This document shows, one piece after another, positions 1-7,631 of a DNA stretch of 19,666 bases. Under the pieces are notes generated by a model. That model had not been told where the DNA came from, did not search any database, and saw only the letters and a program-made list of their open reading frames with translations. The position numbers and the translations under genes were made by a program. The stretch is from JBBRYK01 sp038237665 (GTDB lineage Bacteria; Actinomycetota; Thermoleophilia; Gaiellales; Gaiellaceae): positions 1 through 19,666 of the forward strand of contig JBBRYK010000049.1 in NCBI GenBank assembly GCA_038237665.1, read 5' to 3'. How positions within the stretch are numbered: the stretch's first letter is position 1; every line of letters starts with the position of its first letter.

Positions 1-1300
1 CTGCTGCCGGCGGCTCGGGGACCGCTTCGGGACCTGCCTCCTGGGAGGTGGCCTCGCTGGGCACGGGGGGACCGTCCGGCGCCCCAGCCGCTGGTCCGGC
101 TTCGCGGGCAGACGGCACCACCGCCGTCTCCGCCGCCTCCAGCTCGACGGGAACCGGGAACGGCGAGCCTCCCGGCCATGGCTCGAGGACGAGGCGCTCG
201 GCGAAGAACTCCCAGATCGCGCGCACGGCGGCGAGGAACGGCAACGCGACGAGCACGCCGGGCAGCCCGTAGATCTCGCCTCCCGCCAGCAGCCCGCCGA
301 TGACGAGCAGCGGGTGGAGCCGGAGCGCGCTCCCCATCACATTCGGGACGACGATGTGGCCCTCGATCTGGTGGATCGCGAGGAAGAGGAGCGCCACCCA
401 GAGCCCCGCCACCGGGTGGACGACCATCGCGTAGAGGAAGGGCGGGATGGCGCCGAGCCACGGCCCAATGTAGGGCACCAGCTCCATGATGGAGACCCAG
501 GCGCCGAAGAGGATCGCGTACCGGTCGCCGCCGGGGAGCCAGCCGAGCACGCCGAGCACCCACAAGCCGACACCTGCGCTCACCCCGATGATCAGCGAGA
601 CCAGGAACTGTCCCTTGACGTAGCCGGCGACCGCGCTCTCGATCCTCCGCAGCAGCGGAGGCGCCCCGGCAGCCGGTGGGAAGCGCCTGTCTAACGCGGC
701 GCCGAGCCGCCCCATGTCGAGGAGCATGTAGATCGAGACGACGATGATCAGCACGACGCCGAAGAGGAGCTTCCCGATCGAGATCGCCGCGCCCTCGACG
801 AAGCGCACGACCTTGTGCGTGTACTTGCCGACGTCCTTGTCGCGGATCTGCTTGACCAGGTTGTGGCCGCGGTCGCGCACGTGGATCCCCTTCAGCCCGT
901 GCGTGTTCAACCACTGCTGGAGGCGGTCGACGTCGCGGTCGGCGTCCGTCTGGTGCTGCGGTCCGTGGCGGACCGTAAAGTAGTCGTCGACCCGGTTTGC
1001 GGCCGTTTTCGTGTGACTCACGACCACGATCGAGAGGGCGCCGATGGCGACGACGATTGAGGCCAGAAACGCCAGGTACACGATCGCGACCGAGAAACCG
1101 CGCGGGATTCGGGCGTGGGTCACCCCGCGCACGAGCGGATTCAGGAGGATCGCGATCAGCGAGGCGACGAGAAAGAGGAAGAGGACCTGACGGACCGCTC
1201 CCGCAACCGCCCAGCCCAGGAGCAGCAACATCGGCAGGCCGACGAGCTGAATCCAGCGGGGGATCTGGATCGTCGGCGCCCTCTCGGGCATGCGAGCCAT
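1..1300 (-). CDS. AI-2E family transporter (partial, 3' end beyond the window)
   Basis: This is a polytopic inner-membrane protein of the AI-2E transporter family (PF01594), a group that includes exporters and Na+/H+ antiporters; the substrate cannot be told here. I translated the minus strand by hand. It starts MARMPERAPTIQIPRW, followed by two hydrophobic segments, a soluble middle part, and a membrane half with the family hallmarks ELVPYIGPWLGAIPP and IHQIEGHIVVPNVMG. The frame is open from 1300 to base 1, at least 433 codons, so the family domain is complete and only the tail is cut. The tail (bases 1 to about 180) is a Pro/Ala/Glu-rich low-complexity extension, probably disordered and cytoplasmic. 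The start could instead be the ATG at 1291. The gene is divergent from the LytM-like gene, with about 180 bp between them. Confidence 0.9.
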   Translation of the reverse strand, partial: MARMPERAPTIQIPRWIQLVGLPMLLLLGWAVAGAVRQVLFLFLVASLIAILLNPLVRGVTHARIPRGFSVAIVYLAFLASIVVAIGALSIVVVSHTKTAANRVDDYFTVRHGPQHQTDADRDVDRLQQWLNTHGLKGIHVRDRGHNLVKQIRDKDVGKYTHKVVRFVEGAAISIGKLLFGVVLIIVVSIYMLLDMGRLGAALDRRFPPAAGAPPLLRRIESAVAGYVKGQFLVSLIIGVSAGVGLWVLGVLGWLPGGDRYAILFGAWVSIMELVPYIGPWLGAIPPFLYAMVVHPVAGLWVALLFLAIHQIEGHIVVPNVMGSALRLHPLLVIGGLLAGGEIYGLPGVLVALPFLAAVRAIWEFFAERLVLEPWPGGSPFPVPVELEAAETAVVPSAREAGPAAGAPDGPPVPSEATSQEAGPEAVPEPPAA

Positions 1301-1466
1301 CGTACAGGGCGAGTCGTACCCCTCCCACCCGGAACCTGGAACCGGTCGGAGCAGACGGAAGGCGCGCTTGCTCTGTGGAGTCACAAAGTGGGGCGGGAAC
1401 TCGGCTTCGAGAGCCGCGGCGGCGTGTCACGAACTCGGCCGGCCGCGGCAAAGTTGAATACGCGGC

Positions 1467-1472
1467 TAACCT
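1467..1472 (+). promoter_or_regulatory. Candidate -10 box (TAACCT) for a leaderless LytM-like gene
   Basis: TAACCT fits the TANNNT form and ends 8 bases before the GTG at 1481, so transcription would start at or next to that codon. No Shine-Dalgarno sequence is visible upstream of the GTG or of the ATGs at 1487 and 1490. Leaderless mRNAs are common in actinobacteria. No convincing -35 is visible. Confidence 0.35.
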
Positions 1473-1480
1473 CAGTTACC

Positions 1481-2278
1481 GTGCCGATGATGGTCCCCCA
1501 GCAGCGGCGAACGCGCGCCGCCCGCGCTGATCGGCGCAGGCGCGCACGCGCAGCCCGGCTGCGCCGGCTCGTCGGTGGAACGGTTCTCGGCGTCGCGGTG
1601 CTGATCACGCTCCTCGTGACCGCCTTCGGATCGGGCAGCACCGGGCCGCTCCGGGCCGCCAGCGCGCCGAACCTGCGGCTGCTGCCGGCGGGCCCACCGC
1701 AGCACGAGGTGATCGCGACCCAGCACTCCTATCCGGGCCTTCAGCTCGTTCTGCCGATCACGAAGACGCGGGTGACCGCGATCGCCTACCACGGCTCGGG
1801 AGATGGAGCGCTCGCGCTCGACCCGCTCGGGCGCCAGGCGAACGAGGGCGTCCTCACGCGCGCCGCCCACAAGCTCTTCGGTGGCGGTGGGACGGGGCTC
1901 CCGTACTACCTGCTGGGTGGCGGAAGCGGGCCGGACACGTCCGCGCTGAACGTCGGCGCGGCACCGGGCACCGACGTCTACTCGCCCGTCGACGGAACGG
2001 TCGTCGGCCTGTCGCCGTTCGTCCTCAACGGCAAGAAGAAGGGGGCGCGAATCGAGATCCAGCCCACCGATGCGCCGTCCGCTGTCGTCACCCTGACGCA
2101 GCTGCAGCCAGACCCGGCGCTGACGGTCGGCTCCAACCTGACCGCCAGCTCCTCCAAGGTCGGCACCGTGCTCGATCTTTCGCGCTTCGAGAAGCAGGCG
2201 CTCGCCCGGTACACGCAGGACGCCGGGAACCACGTGACGGTTCAGGCCTTCCAAGCGGCATCGCTGACCCTGCGCTGA
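1481..2278 (+). CDS. Membrane-anchored LytM/M23-like protein with degenerate active site
   Basis: The protein is about 265 aa. A very Arg-rich cytoplasmic head (residues 1-30) is followed by one membrane segment (about 31-49) and an extracytoplasmic part. The C-terminal region reads like the barrel of an M23/LytM peptidase (GTDVYSPVDGTVVG, about residues 165-180). However, the zinc ligands of active M23 enzymes (HxxxD and HxH) are not visible: the position of HLHFE reads HVTVQAF. It is therefore probably a non-catalytic LytM-like factor that could bind or organise peptidoglycan or an amidase. The GTG at 1481 is chosen for the -10 spacing; the ATGs at 1487 and 1490 are alternatives. Its stop TGA overlaps the CTG start of the next gene, so translation is probably coupled. 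The family assignment is from fold-like motifs only. Confidence 0.65.
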   Translation: MPMMVPQQRRTRAARADRRRRARAARLRRLVGGTVLGVAVLITLLVTAFGSGSTGPLRAASAPNLRLLPAGPPQHEVIATQHSYPGLQLVLPITKTRVTAIAYHGSGDGALALDPLGRQANEGVLTRAAHKLFGGGGTGLPYYLLGGGSGPDTSALNVGAAPGTDVYSPVDGTVVGLSPFVLNGKKKGARIEIQPTDAPSAVVTLTQLQPDPALTVGSNLTASSSKVGTVLDLSRFEKQALARYTQDAGNHVTVQAFQAASLTLR

Positions 2279-3054
2279 GGATCCTCTTCGTCGGCGACGT
2301 GTTCGGCTCGCCCGGGCGCCGCGCGGTCGAGGATCGGCTGCCCGGAGTGCGCCAGGAGCTCGGGATCGATTTCTGCGTCGTCAACGGCGAGAACGCGGCC
2401 GACGGGGCGGGCCTGACGCCCAAGCTGGCCGAGAAGCTGCTGGCGGCCGGGGCCGACGTTGTCACACTTGGCAACCACGTCTGGCGACGCCGGGAGATCG
2501 CCGGCTACCTCGACGGCGCCGAACGCGTGGTGCGACCGGCGAATCTCGCCGCGGGGCTGCCCGGGCGCGGGCTCGTCGTGGCGCCCGCCGCCGACGGCTC
2601 GCCCGTTGCGGTTCTGAACCTCCTCGGAGCGCTCTTTCTCTCGGCCCCGATTCATTTCTTTCAGGTCGTCGACTCGCTCGTAGAGGAGGCCCGGGCAGCA
2701 GCCCCGGTCGTCATCGTCGACTTCCACGCCGAGGCGACGAGCGAGAAGATCGCTCTCGCGCGCTGGCTCGACGGCCGCGTGACGGCGGTGATCGGAACGC
2801 ACACGCACGTGCAGACGAACGACGCCAGAGTTCAGCCCGGCGGAACGGCGGCGATCTCGGACGCGGGCATGACCGGCCCGCACGATTCGGTGATCGGGGT
2901 CGAGGCGGACCTCGCGATCACGCGAATGCGCACGGGTATGCCCGTGCAGTTCCGCCCGGCCGAGGGTGACGTCCGCATCGAGGGAGCGCTGATCGAGTGC
3001 GACGCGAAGGGGCGCGCTACGTGGTGCGAGGCGTTCCGGCTCGCCGTCGCGTAG
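2275..3054 (+). CDS. YmdB-family metallophosphoesterase (CTG start)
   Basis: This cytoplasmic calcineurin-like phosphoesterase belongs to the YmdB/TIGR00282 family, whose characterised members hydrolyse 2',3'-cyclic nucleotides. With a CTG start at 2275 it has 259 residues, the usual family length, and begins MRILFVGDVFGSPGRR as the family does. Metal-binding residues are visible: D8, E39-N40 (NGEN), N67-H68 (LGNH), H151 (FHAE), and H176/H178 (THTHVQ). No ATG, GTG or TTG in frame would keep D8; the next candidate, GTG 2299, removes it. The CTG overlaps the upstream stop as CTGA, an arrangement like the common ATGA coupling. The 3' end overlaps the convergent GT87 gene by 38 bp. Confidence 0.88.
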   Translation: MRILFVGDVFGSPGRRAVEDRLPGVRQELGIDFCVVNGENAADGAGLTPKLAEKLLAAGADVVTLGNHVWRRREIAGYLDGAERVVRPANLAAGLPGRGLVVAPAADGSPVAVLNLLGALFLSAPIHFFQVVDSLVEEARAAAPVVIVDFHAEATSEKIALARWLDGRVTAVIGTHTHVQTNDARVQPGGTAAISDAGMTGPHDSVIGVEADLAITRMRTGMPVQFRPAEGDVRIEGALIECDAKGRATWCEAFRLAVA

Positions 3055-4282
3055 GCCACAGCAACAGGACGAGCAGCCCGACCATCAGCAGGTCGCGGAC
3101 GAAGACGAGCCACGAGGCCAGGCCGTCGAAGCGGAGGACGAGGTCCCAGTAGCGGAACGGGAACCAGAGCTGCGTGAGCACGAGTACGGCTCCGAAGACG
3201 GCCGAGGCCGCCAACCCCCGCCGGCCTCGTACGAGCGGCACCAGTGGGACGAGCCAGATCAGGAACTGGGGTGAGAAGACCTTCCCGACTGCGACGAAGG
3301 CGCAGACCGCCGCGGCGGCCGCCCGGACGAGTCGCCCGCCGTCCGCAGGCCCGCGCGCGAACCAGACCCAGATGCCGATCAGCGCCGCCGCCTGAACGGC
3401 GGTCTGGATTCCGGCCAGCACATCGGCTCCCGTGCCGACGAGGTTCTGCGAGCCGTGTCCGGAACGCATCGTGATCCCGAGGCCGAAGGCCTGGTGCGCG
3501 GCCAGGAGGAACGAGGAGCCGAGGCTCTCGATCTGGAGCGGACGCGAGAGCTGCCGCCCGAAGCTCCAGCCGAGCCCGTCCGCCCCGAGGACCGCGAACG
3601 GCAGGAAGACGGCGGCCATCACCGCGCCGAACACACCGGACGCCCACAGGGCGGCCCGCCGTCCTTCCCGGCGCCAGACCTCGGCCACGAACAGCGGCAA
3701 CAGCACGCCCGGATAGAGCTTCGCCGCGACCGCCGCGCCGAGAACGGCGAACGCGAGCCGCGTCCTGCCCCTGAGCAGGAGCGCCAACGCCCCGGCCGTC
3801 AGCGCAGCCGGCCAGAGGTCGAACCGCGTCCGAACGACGGAGCCGAGGGCAAGTGGCGCCAGCGCGGCGAAGGCCACGGCCGCGCCGATCCGAGCCGGCC
3901 GGACTCCAAGGGCGTCCAGGGCGGCGACCATCGCCGCCAGCAGCCCGGCGCCGCAGAGCCACATGAGCGCCTCGAAGCCGCGCTCGTAGCCGTCGAGATC
4001 GTCCCTGCGCTCGCGGAGGAGCGACGGGATCACGAACGTCGGGAGCGCGCCCGGCGGGTACTCGAGCCTGAAGTCGCGATACGGCACCTGCCCTGACCGC
4101 ATCGCGTCGCCGTACCGCTGGTAGACCGGGGTATCGACCACCTGGTCGCGGGTGTAGAAGCCGACGTGGAGCAGCCCCCACGAGCCCAGGAACAGGGCGA
4201 GCGCGACGACGGCGACGCCCGTCGCGCGCCACGGATCGGTGCCCCCACCGGCAATACATGCCGACTTCTGACCCGCTATCAC
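3017..4282 (-). CDS. GT87-like (DUF2029) polyprenyl-phosphate mannosyltransferase-type membrane protein
   Basis: The product is a 421-aa protein with about ten or more hydrophobic segments, typical in size and layout for GT-C family 87 enzymes. Members such as PimE transfer mannose from polyprenyl-phosphate-mannose to lipid acceptors on the outer face of the membrane. The first periplasmic loop carries the expected acidic and aromatic pattern: DQVVDTPVYQRYGDA, then GQVPYRDFRLEYPPGALP (about residues 46-80). The start is GTG at 4282. It is the last gene of the minus-strand run and lies 78 bp after the related 614-aa gene. The donor and acceptor sugars cannot be deduced. The 3' end overlaps the end of the YmdB gene on the other strand. 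Confidence 0.85.
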   Translation of the reverse strand: MIAGQKSACIAGGGTDPWRATGVAVVALALFLGSWGLLHVGFYTRDQVVDTPVYQRYGDAMRSGQVPYRDFRLEYPPGALPTFVIPSLLRERRDDLDGYERGFEALMWLCGAGLLAAMVAALDALGVRPARIGAAVAFAALAPLALGSVVRTRFDLWPAALTAGALALLLRGRTRLAFAVLGAAVAAKLYPGVLLPLFVAEVWRREGRRAALWASGVFGAVMAAVFLPFAVLGADGLGWSFGRQLSRPLQIESLGSSFLLAAHQAFGLGITMRSGHGSQNLVGTGADVLAGIQTAVQAAALIGIWVWFARGPADGGRLVRAAAAAVCAFVAVGKVFSPQFLIWLVPLVPLVRGRRGLAASAVFGAVLVLTQLWFPFRYWDLVLRFDGLASWLVFVRDLLMVGLLVLLLWPTRRRAGTPRTT

Positions 4283-4311
4283 GCGGCGCCCGTGCCCCCC
4301 CTCGCCCTTGT

Positions 4312-4329
4312 GCAGGCTGCCAAGCCTGC
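4312..4329. other. Small hairpin between two glycosyltransferase genes
   Basis: GCAGGCT and AGCCTGC form a perfect 7-bp stem around a GCCA loop inside the 78-bp gap between the two GT87 genes. There is no T-run on either side, so it is not a standard intrinsic terminator. It could attenuate transcription or protect mRNA between the two genes. Confidence 0.35.
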
Positions 4330-4360
4330 CCGGCGGACGAGTGCGGCCCCTGGCTTGGTG

Positions 4361-6205
4361 CTAGCGACCCAGAACCTCGGCGGCATTACCGGAGGGGCCA
4401 CTGGTTGCGACCAGCTCTCGGGGCGGGCGATCAAGAACAACCTCTGGGACGGTTACGGGGGCGCGCACCGGCGACGAGGCCAGGGCGACGAAGGCGGCGA
4501 ACGGGAAGAACCACGGGATGTAGAGGTAGAACCAGTGGGTCAGGACGAGCTCGAACCCGATCAGCAGCGCGCCCGTCAGCGCGGCCAGCTGCAAGGGCGA
4601 CTTGCGGCGGGGGAAGAACGCCGCTGCGACCGCGCCGACAATGAGCAGCCCCTCGAGCACCTGCTGGACCCGGTGCAGGTCGGGAATGCCGGCGGCGTGG
4701 TACTGGCGCCAGTCCCAGAGCGAGAACGGTGACTCGCGCCCGTACTGCCAGCCTATGGTGCGGTGGAAGAAGACGCTCGCCGCGTGCAGTGGGTTCGGTT
4801 CGAGGAAGAGCACCCAGAAGCTGACCAGTGTCGCCGCGAGGAAACCGATCGCGAAGACGACCTTCCCACGCGGCCGCCCGAACGGCTCGGGGTACGTGGC
4901 CCAGAGCGGGACGACGATGAGCGGAGCGAACTTCGTCCACGACGCGAGCGCGACGAACGCCCCACGCGCCCAGGGCGTCGTGCAGAGCCAGAACCCCCAG
5001 ATCAGGAAGGCAGGCGGAAGCGCGTCGTTCGTGTTCGAGCTCGAGACGTACTGCGTAAAGGGGTATGTGGCCCAGGCGAAGGCAAGTGTCACACCGAGCC
5101 GGTTTCCGCCGAAGCGCTTGCCGACCAGCCCGATTCCGACCAGGCAGATCAGGTCCCAGAGGATCGAGGTCAGGTGTGCGGCAGGCAGGTCGTCCCACTT
5201 ACCCGTCCAGCCGAGGATGGCGTAGCCCGGGATGTAGCCGAGGTAGGCCACGGGGCCGTAGGTGTCGCCCCTGTCGTTGGCCGACTCACAGCGGCCGTTC
5301 GTCTGGATCCGCTGCCGGATCTCCCCCTCCGAATCGGCGGGGCCGCATGGCTTCAGGCTGTCCTCGATCGGCATGTGGTTGTAGGGCGCCTCGCCCTGCA
5401 CGATCCGCTGAGCGCCGATGACGCCCGCGTAGCCGACGTCGATGACGTTCGACGCCTGCGTGTTCAGGCCGATGCGGAAACCTGCCGCGAAGACCGTCGC
5501 CGCGGCGAGGACCCAGATCGGCCAGACCGGGCGGGTCGCGCGCGTCGGCCGCCCGCGGATCCCGATCCACAGCGCCCGGCCGAGGAGGTAGACGAGCCCC
5601 GGATAGACCAAGGGCACGCTCGTGAAGATGTCGCCGTGGTTGAAGAACCAGAGCGAGGCGGTGAAGGAAAGCAGAGCGACGAGGTCGAGGTTGCGCACGC
5701 TGAGGGGCCGGCGCCAGTCGGCGAGGCCGATCAGGAAGGCGCCGCAAAAGGTGAGCCAGAGCCAGGGAGTGTTGATCTTCTTGCCGCCGAATGCGCCGTC
5801 GTAGCCGCGCGCCATCCTCCAGGCAACCTGCGGGCCGGTCCAGGCTTCGGTGACGAGGCCGGTGACGTCGTTGACGCGTCCGAGGGCGATTTCGCCGGCC
5901 TTCCCCGACCACACCTTCACGGTCCACCAGCGGCGGTCGGGCCGGTCGTCGAAGGTCGCCTCCTTGACGAGCGTCTTCTTCGGATAGCGCTCGAGCCAGT
6001 GGGCGACCTTCGGGTAGGTCAGCAGCGCGGCGGTTGCCTGCTCCTTCGTCAGCTTGGGCTTTTCCTTCGCCGGCACGAAGGGGATCTCGATCAGCCGGCC
6101 GCGTCCGTCGTAAACGGGGGTGGTCGAGGGCTCGGGTGCCGCCGCAGCCGCCGCCGGGACGGCCAGAGCCAGGAGCACGACGGCTCCCGCGATGCGCGCG
6201 CCCAT
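4361..6205 (-). CDS. GT-C glycosyltransferase-like membrane protein with N-terminal secreted PepSY-like domain
   Basis: The protein is 614 aa. A signal peptide (residues 1-22, ending in an Ala run) leads into a soluble extracytoplasmic region of about 110 residues. That region resembles a PepSY domain: TKEQATAAL, then WWTVKVWSG, then a VNDVTGLVTEAW-type strand near residues 45-125. About ten membrane segments follow, with GT87-like loop features: DVGYAGVIGAQRIVQGEAPYNHMP, then DTYGPVAYLGYIPGY. It probably transfers a sugar from a polyprenyl-phosphate donor at the outer membrane face; the PepSY-like part may bind substrate or regulate. The ATG at 6205 lies 10 bp after the gtrA stop, so the two are an operon. 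Family GT87 is inferred; the PepSY call is less certain than the GT-C call. Confidence 0.78.
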   Translation of the reverse strand: MGARIAGAVVLLALAVPAAAAAAPEPSTTPVYDGRGRLIEIPFVPAKEKPKLTKEQATAALLTYPKVAHWLERYPKKTLVKEATFDDRPDRRWWTVKVWSGKAGEIALGRVNDVTGLVTEAWTGPQVAWRMARGYDGAFGGKKINTPWLWLTFCGAFLIGLADWRRPLSVRNLDLVALLSFTASLWFFNHGDIFTSVPLVYPGLVYLLGRALWIGIRGRPTRATRPVWPIWVLAAATVFAAGFRIGLNTQASNVIDVGYAGVIGAQRIVQGEAPYNHMPIEDSLKPCGPADSEGEIRQRIQTNGRCESANDRGDTYGPVAYLGYIPGYAILGWTGKWDDLPAAHLTSILWDLICLVGIGLVGKRFGGNRLGVTLAFAWATYPFTQYVSSSNTNDALPPAFLIWGFWLCTTPWARGAFVALASWTKFAPLIVVPLWATYPEPFGRPRGKVVFAIGFLAATLVSFWVLFLEPNPLHAASVFFHRTIGWQYGRESPFSLWDWRQYHAAGIPDLHRVQQVLEGLLIVGAVAAAFFPRRKSPLQLAALTGALLIGFELVLTHWFYLYIPWFFPFAAFVALASSPVRAPVTVPEVVLDRPPRELVATSGPSGNAAEVLGR

Positions 6206-6215
6206 GCGGATGAGA

Positions 6216-6662
6216 CTAGCGGCGGCGGAACGACCAGAGCTTGTTGCCGACGAAGTTGAGCGGCGTGACGAGAACGATCGCGATTGCCTGCGCGGGCACC
6301 TTGTTCAGATTGGCGGCGACGAGCCCGCGCAGGATCAGCAGGTTCGCCCCCAGCGCGACCAGGGAGACGACCAGAAAGCGGAGTCCCTGGTAGGCGAAGT
6401 GGCCGCGCTCACCGCGAAAGGTCCACACGCGGTTCCAGATGTAGTTGTTCGTGACCGCCACGAGGAACGAGCAGGCCGCGGCGCCCAGATAGTGGAGGTC
6501 GGCACGGCGGAGGAGAGCGATGTAGACGGCGAGGTTGACGACGTAACCGGTCGCACCGACGGCCGAGAACTTGACCAGCTGCACCCAGTTCGCCGGCCGG
6601 CGCAACGCGTGCCCGGCACGAGTGCGGATACCCGCCCGGCCGGCTGTCGAGGGGGGCTCCAC
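6216..6662 (-). CDS. GtrA family membrane protein
   Basis: This 148-aa protein has four hydrophobic segments and GtrA (PF04138) signatures: QLVKFSAVGATGYVVNLAVY, the NYIWNRVWTFR motif near the middle, and LNFVGNKLWSFRRR at the C-terminus. GtrA proteins are thought to help move polyprenyl-phosphate-linked sugars across the membrane, or to assist the glycosyltransferases that use them. That fits the two GT-C genes directly downstream. The start is GTG at 6662. An internal start nearer the QLVKF motif is possible because the first 25 residues are poorly typical. Confidence 0.9.
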   Translation of the reverse strand: MEPPSTAGRAGIRTRAGHALRRPANWVQLVKFSAVGATGYVVNLAVYIALLRRADLHYLGAAACSFLVAVTNNYIWNRVWTFRGERGHFAYQGLRFLVVSLVALGANLLILRGLVAANLNKVPAQAIAIVLVTPLNFVGNKLWSFRRR

Positions 6663-6686
6663 CGGCCAGCGAGCCTAGCACCGTCC

Positions 6687-6932
6687 TCAGCGCGCGACGC
6701 GACGGTAGAAGGCGGCCTGATCGTCGTCCAGGAGGGCCAGGGGTGAGGCGATCACCACTTCGTCGTCGCCGACCAGCGCCGCCCGGGCCGGGAGCAGGCG
6801 AACTTGACCGTCCCCGCAGCGGACCTCGTAGGCGAGGACCACCCCGTCCGCGCCATCGACCCGCCCGACTACCCGCCCCAGCTCGATCCCGAGATGCACG
6901 ACCCGGAGGCCGAGCAGAGTAGACCCCTCCAC
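6687..6932 (-). CDS. Small PRC-barrel-like protein
   Basis: This 81-aa soluble protein starts at GTG 6932. The pattern LGLRVVHLGIELGRVVGRVD, then a second half with RLLPARAALVGDDEVVIASP, looks like a PRC-barrel: short beta-strands with a conserved Gly-X-X-hydrophobic turn. PRC-barrels occur in RNA-processing and membrane-linked small proteins. Function is unknown here. It lies between the isoaspartyl methyltransferase and gtrA in the same orientation with short gaps, so it is probably co-transcribed. Confidence 0.6.
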   Translation of the reverse strand: MEGSTLLGLRVVHLGIELGRVVGRVDGADGVVLAYEVRCGDGQVRLLPARAALVGDDEVVIASPLALLDDDQAAFYRRVAR

Positions 6933-6971
6933 GGCCCGTCACGTGTCCCGCCCCGGCGCGGTGAAACTGGA

Positions 6972-7631
6972 CTAGGAGGGTTCGAACCCCTCGGCACCGA
7001 CGAGGGGGACGAACCGGCAGGGCACCGTGCGGAGGACGGCCGGGCCCTCGGGGCTGCGCACGATCACCTGGAGCCGCTGGCCTCCACGGCCGCCGACGGG
7101 CACGACCAGGCGGCCGCGCGGCTCGAGCTGGGTGTAGAGCGTCTGGGGGAGACCCGGAGCGGCCGCGGCCACCGCGATGCCGGAGAACGGCGCGTGCTCG
7201 GGAAGGCCGAGCGTGCCGTCGCCGACATGAACGTCGACTCGTTCGTAGCCCGCCGCGGCCAGGTTTTCGCGCGCGCGGGCGGCGAGCTCGGGGATCCGCT
7301 CGATCGTGTGCACCTCTCCCGCGAGCTCGGCGAGAACTGCAGCCTGGTAACCCGAACCGGTGCCGACGTCGAGCACGCGCTCACCGCCGCGAAGGCCGAG
7401 CTCCTCGCAGATGCGCGCGACCATGTACGGCTGCGAGATCGTCTGCCCGCGGGAGAGCGGAAGCGCGGCGTCTTCGTACGCGTACCGGCGGTCGCCGTCC
7501 GGCACGAAGAGCTCTCGCGGCACCTTCTCCATCGCCTCGAGGACACGCTCGTCGCGGATCTGCCGCGCGCGCAGCTGCTGCTCGACCATCGCACGACGCG
7601 CAGGCGCGTAGGGCTCAGGCTCGAACGGCAC
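6972..7631 (-). CDS. pcm: Protein-L-isoaspartate O-methyltransferase
   Basis: This cytosolic repair enzyme methylates L-isoaspartyl residues in aged proteins using S-adenosylmethionine. Family motifs are clear: RRAMVEQQLRARQIRDERVL, then VPRELFVP, GQTISQPYMVA (about residues 62-72), the SAM-binding VLDVGTGSGYQAA (86-98), and the C-terminal RFVPLVGAEGF. The length is 219 aa from GTG 7631, which fits the family; ATG 7589 gives a shorter version without the first 14 residues. The frame stays open far upstream, but that part is antisense-type low-complexity and overlaps the phosphodiesterase gene. With the GTG start it overlaps that gene by 17 bp. Confidence 0.92.
   Translation of the reverse strand: MPFEPEPYAPARRAMVEQQLRARQIRDERVLEAMEKVPRELFVPDGDRRYAYEDAALPLSRGQTISQPYMVARICEELGLRGGERVLDVGTGSGYQAAVLAELAGEVHTIERIPELAARARENLAAAGYERVDVHVGDGTLGLPEHAPFSGIAVAAAAPGLPQTLYTQLEPRGRLVVPVGGRGGQRLQVIVRSPEGPAVLRTVPCRFVPLVGAEGFEPS

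Noticed and set aside
1..1300. Calling the first gene an autoinducer-2 exporter for quorum sensing.
   Set aside because: The family name is historical; members include antiporters, and there is no luxS or quorum-sensing gene in the window.
1115..1480. Upstream extension of the LytM-like frame starting at 1115.
   Set aside because: It runs antisense to the AI-2E transporter's N-terminus, has no domain pattern, and is followed by a better start next to a -10 box.
4763..6259. A 498-aa plus-strand open frame rich in Glu, Arg, Asp and Pro.
   Set aside because: It is the antisense shadow of the 614-aa membrane glycosyltransferase gene; charge-rich repeats of this kind are usual opposite GC-rich genes.
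6978..6996. A perfect tRNA T-arm look-alike (GAGGG-TTCGAAC-CCCTC) that suggested a tRNA gene or attachment-site fragment.
   Set aside because: No matching acceptor stem, D-arm or anticodon arm is found at the right distance on either strand. The bases encode the natural C-terminus of the isoaspartyl methyltransferase (RFVPLVGAEGF).
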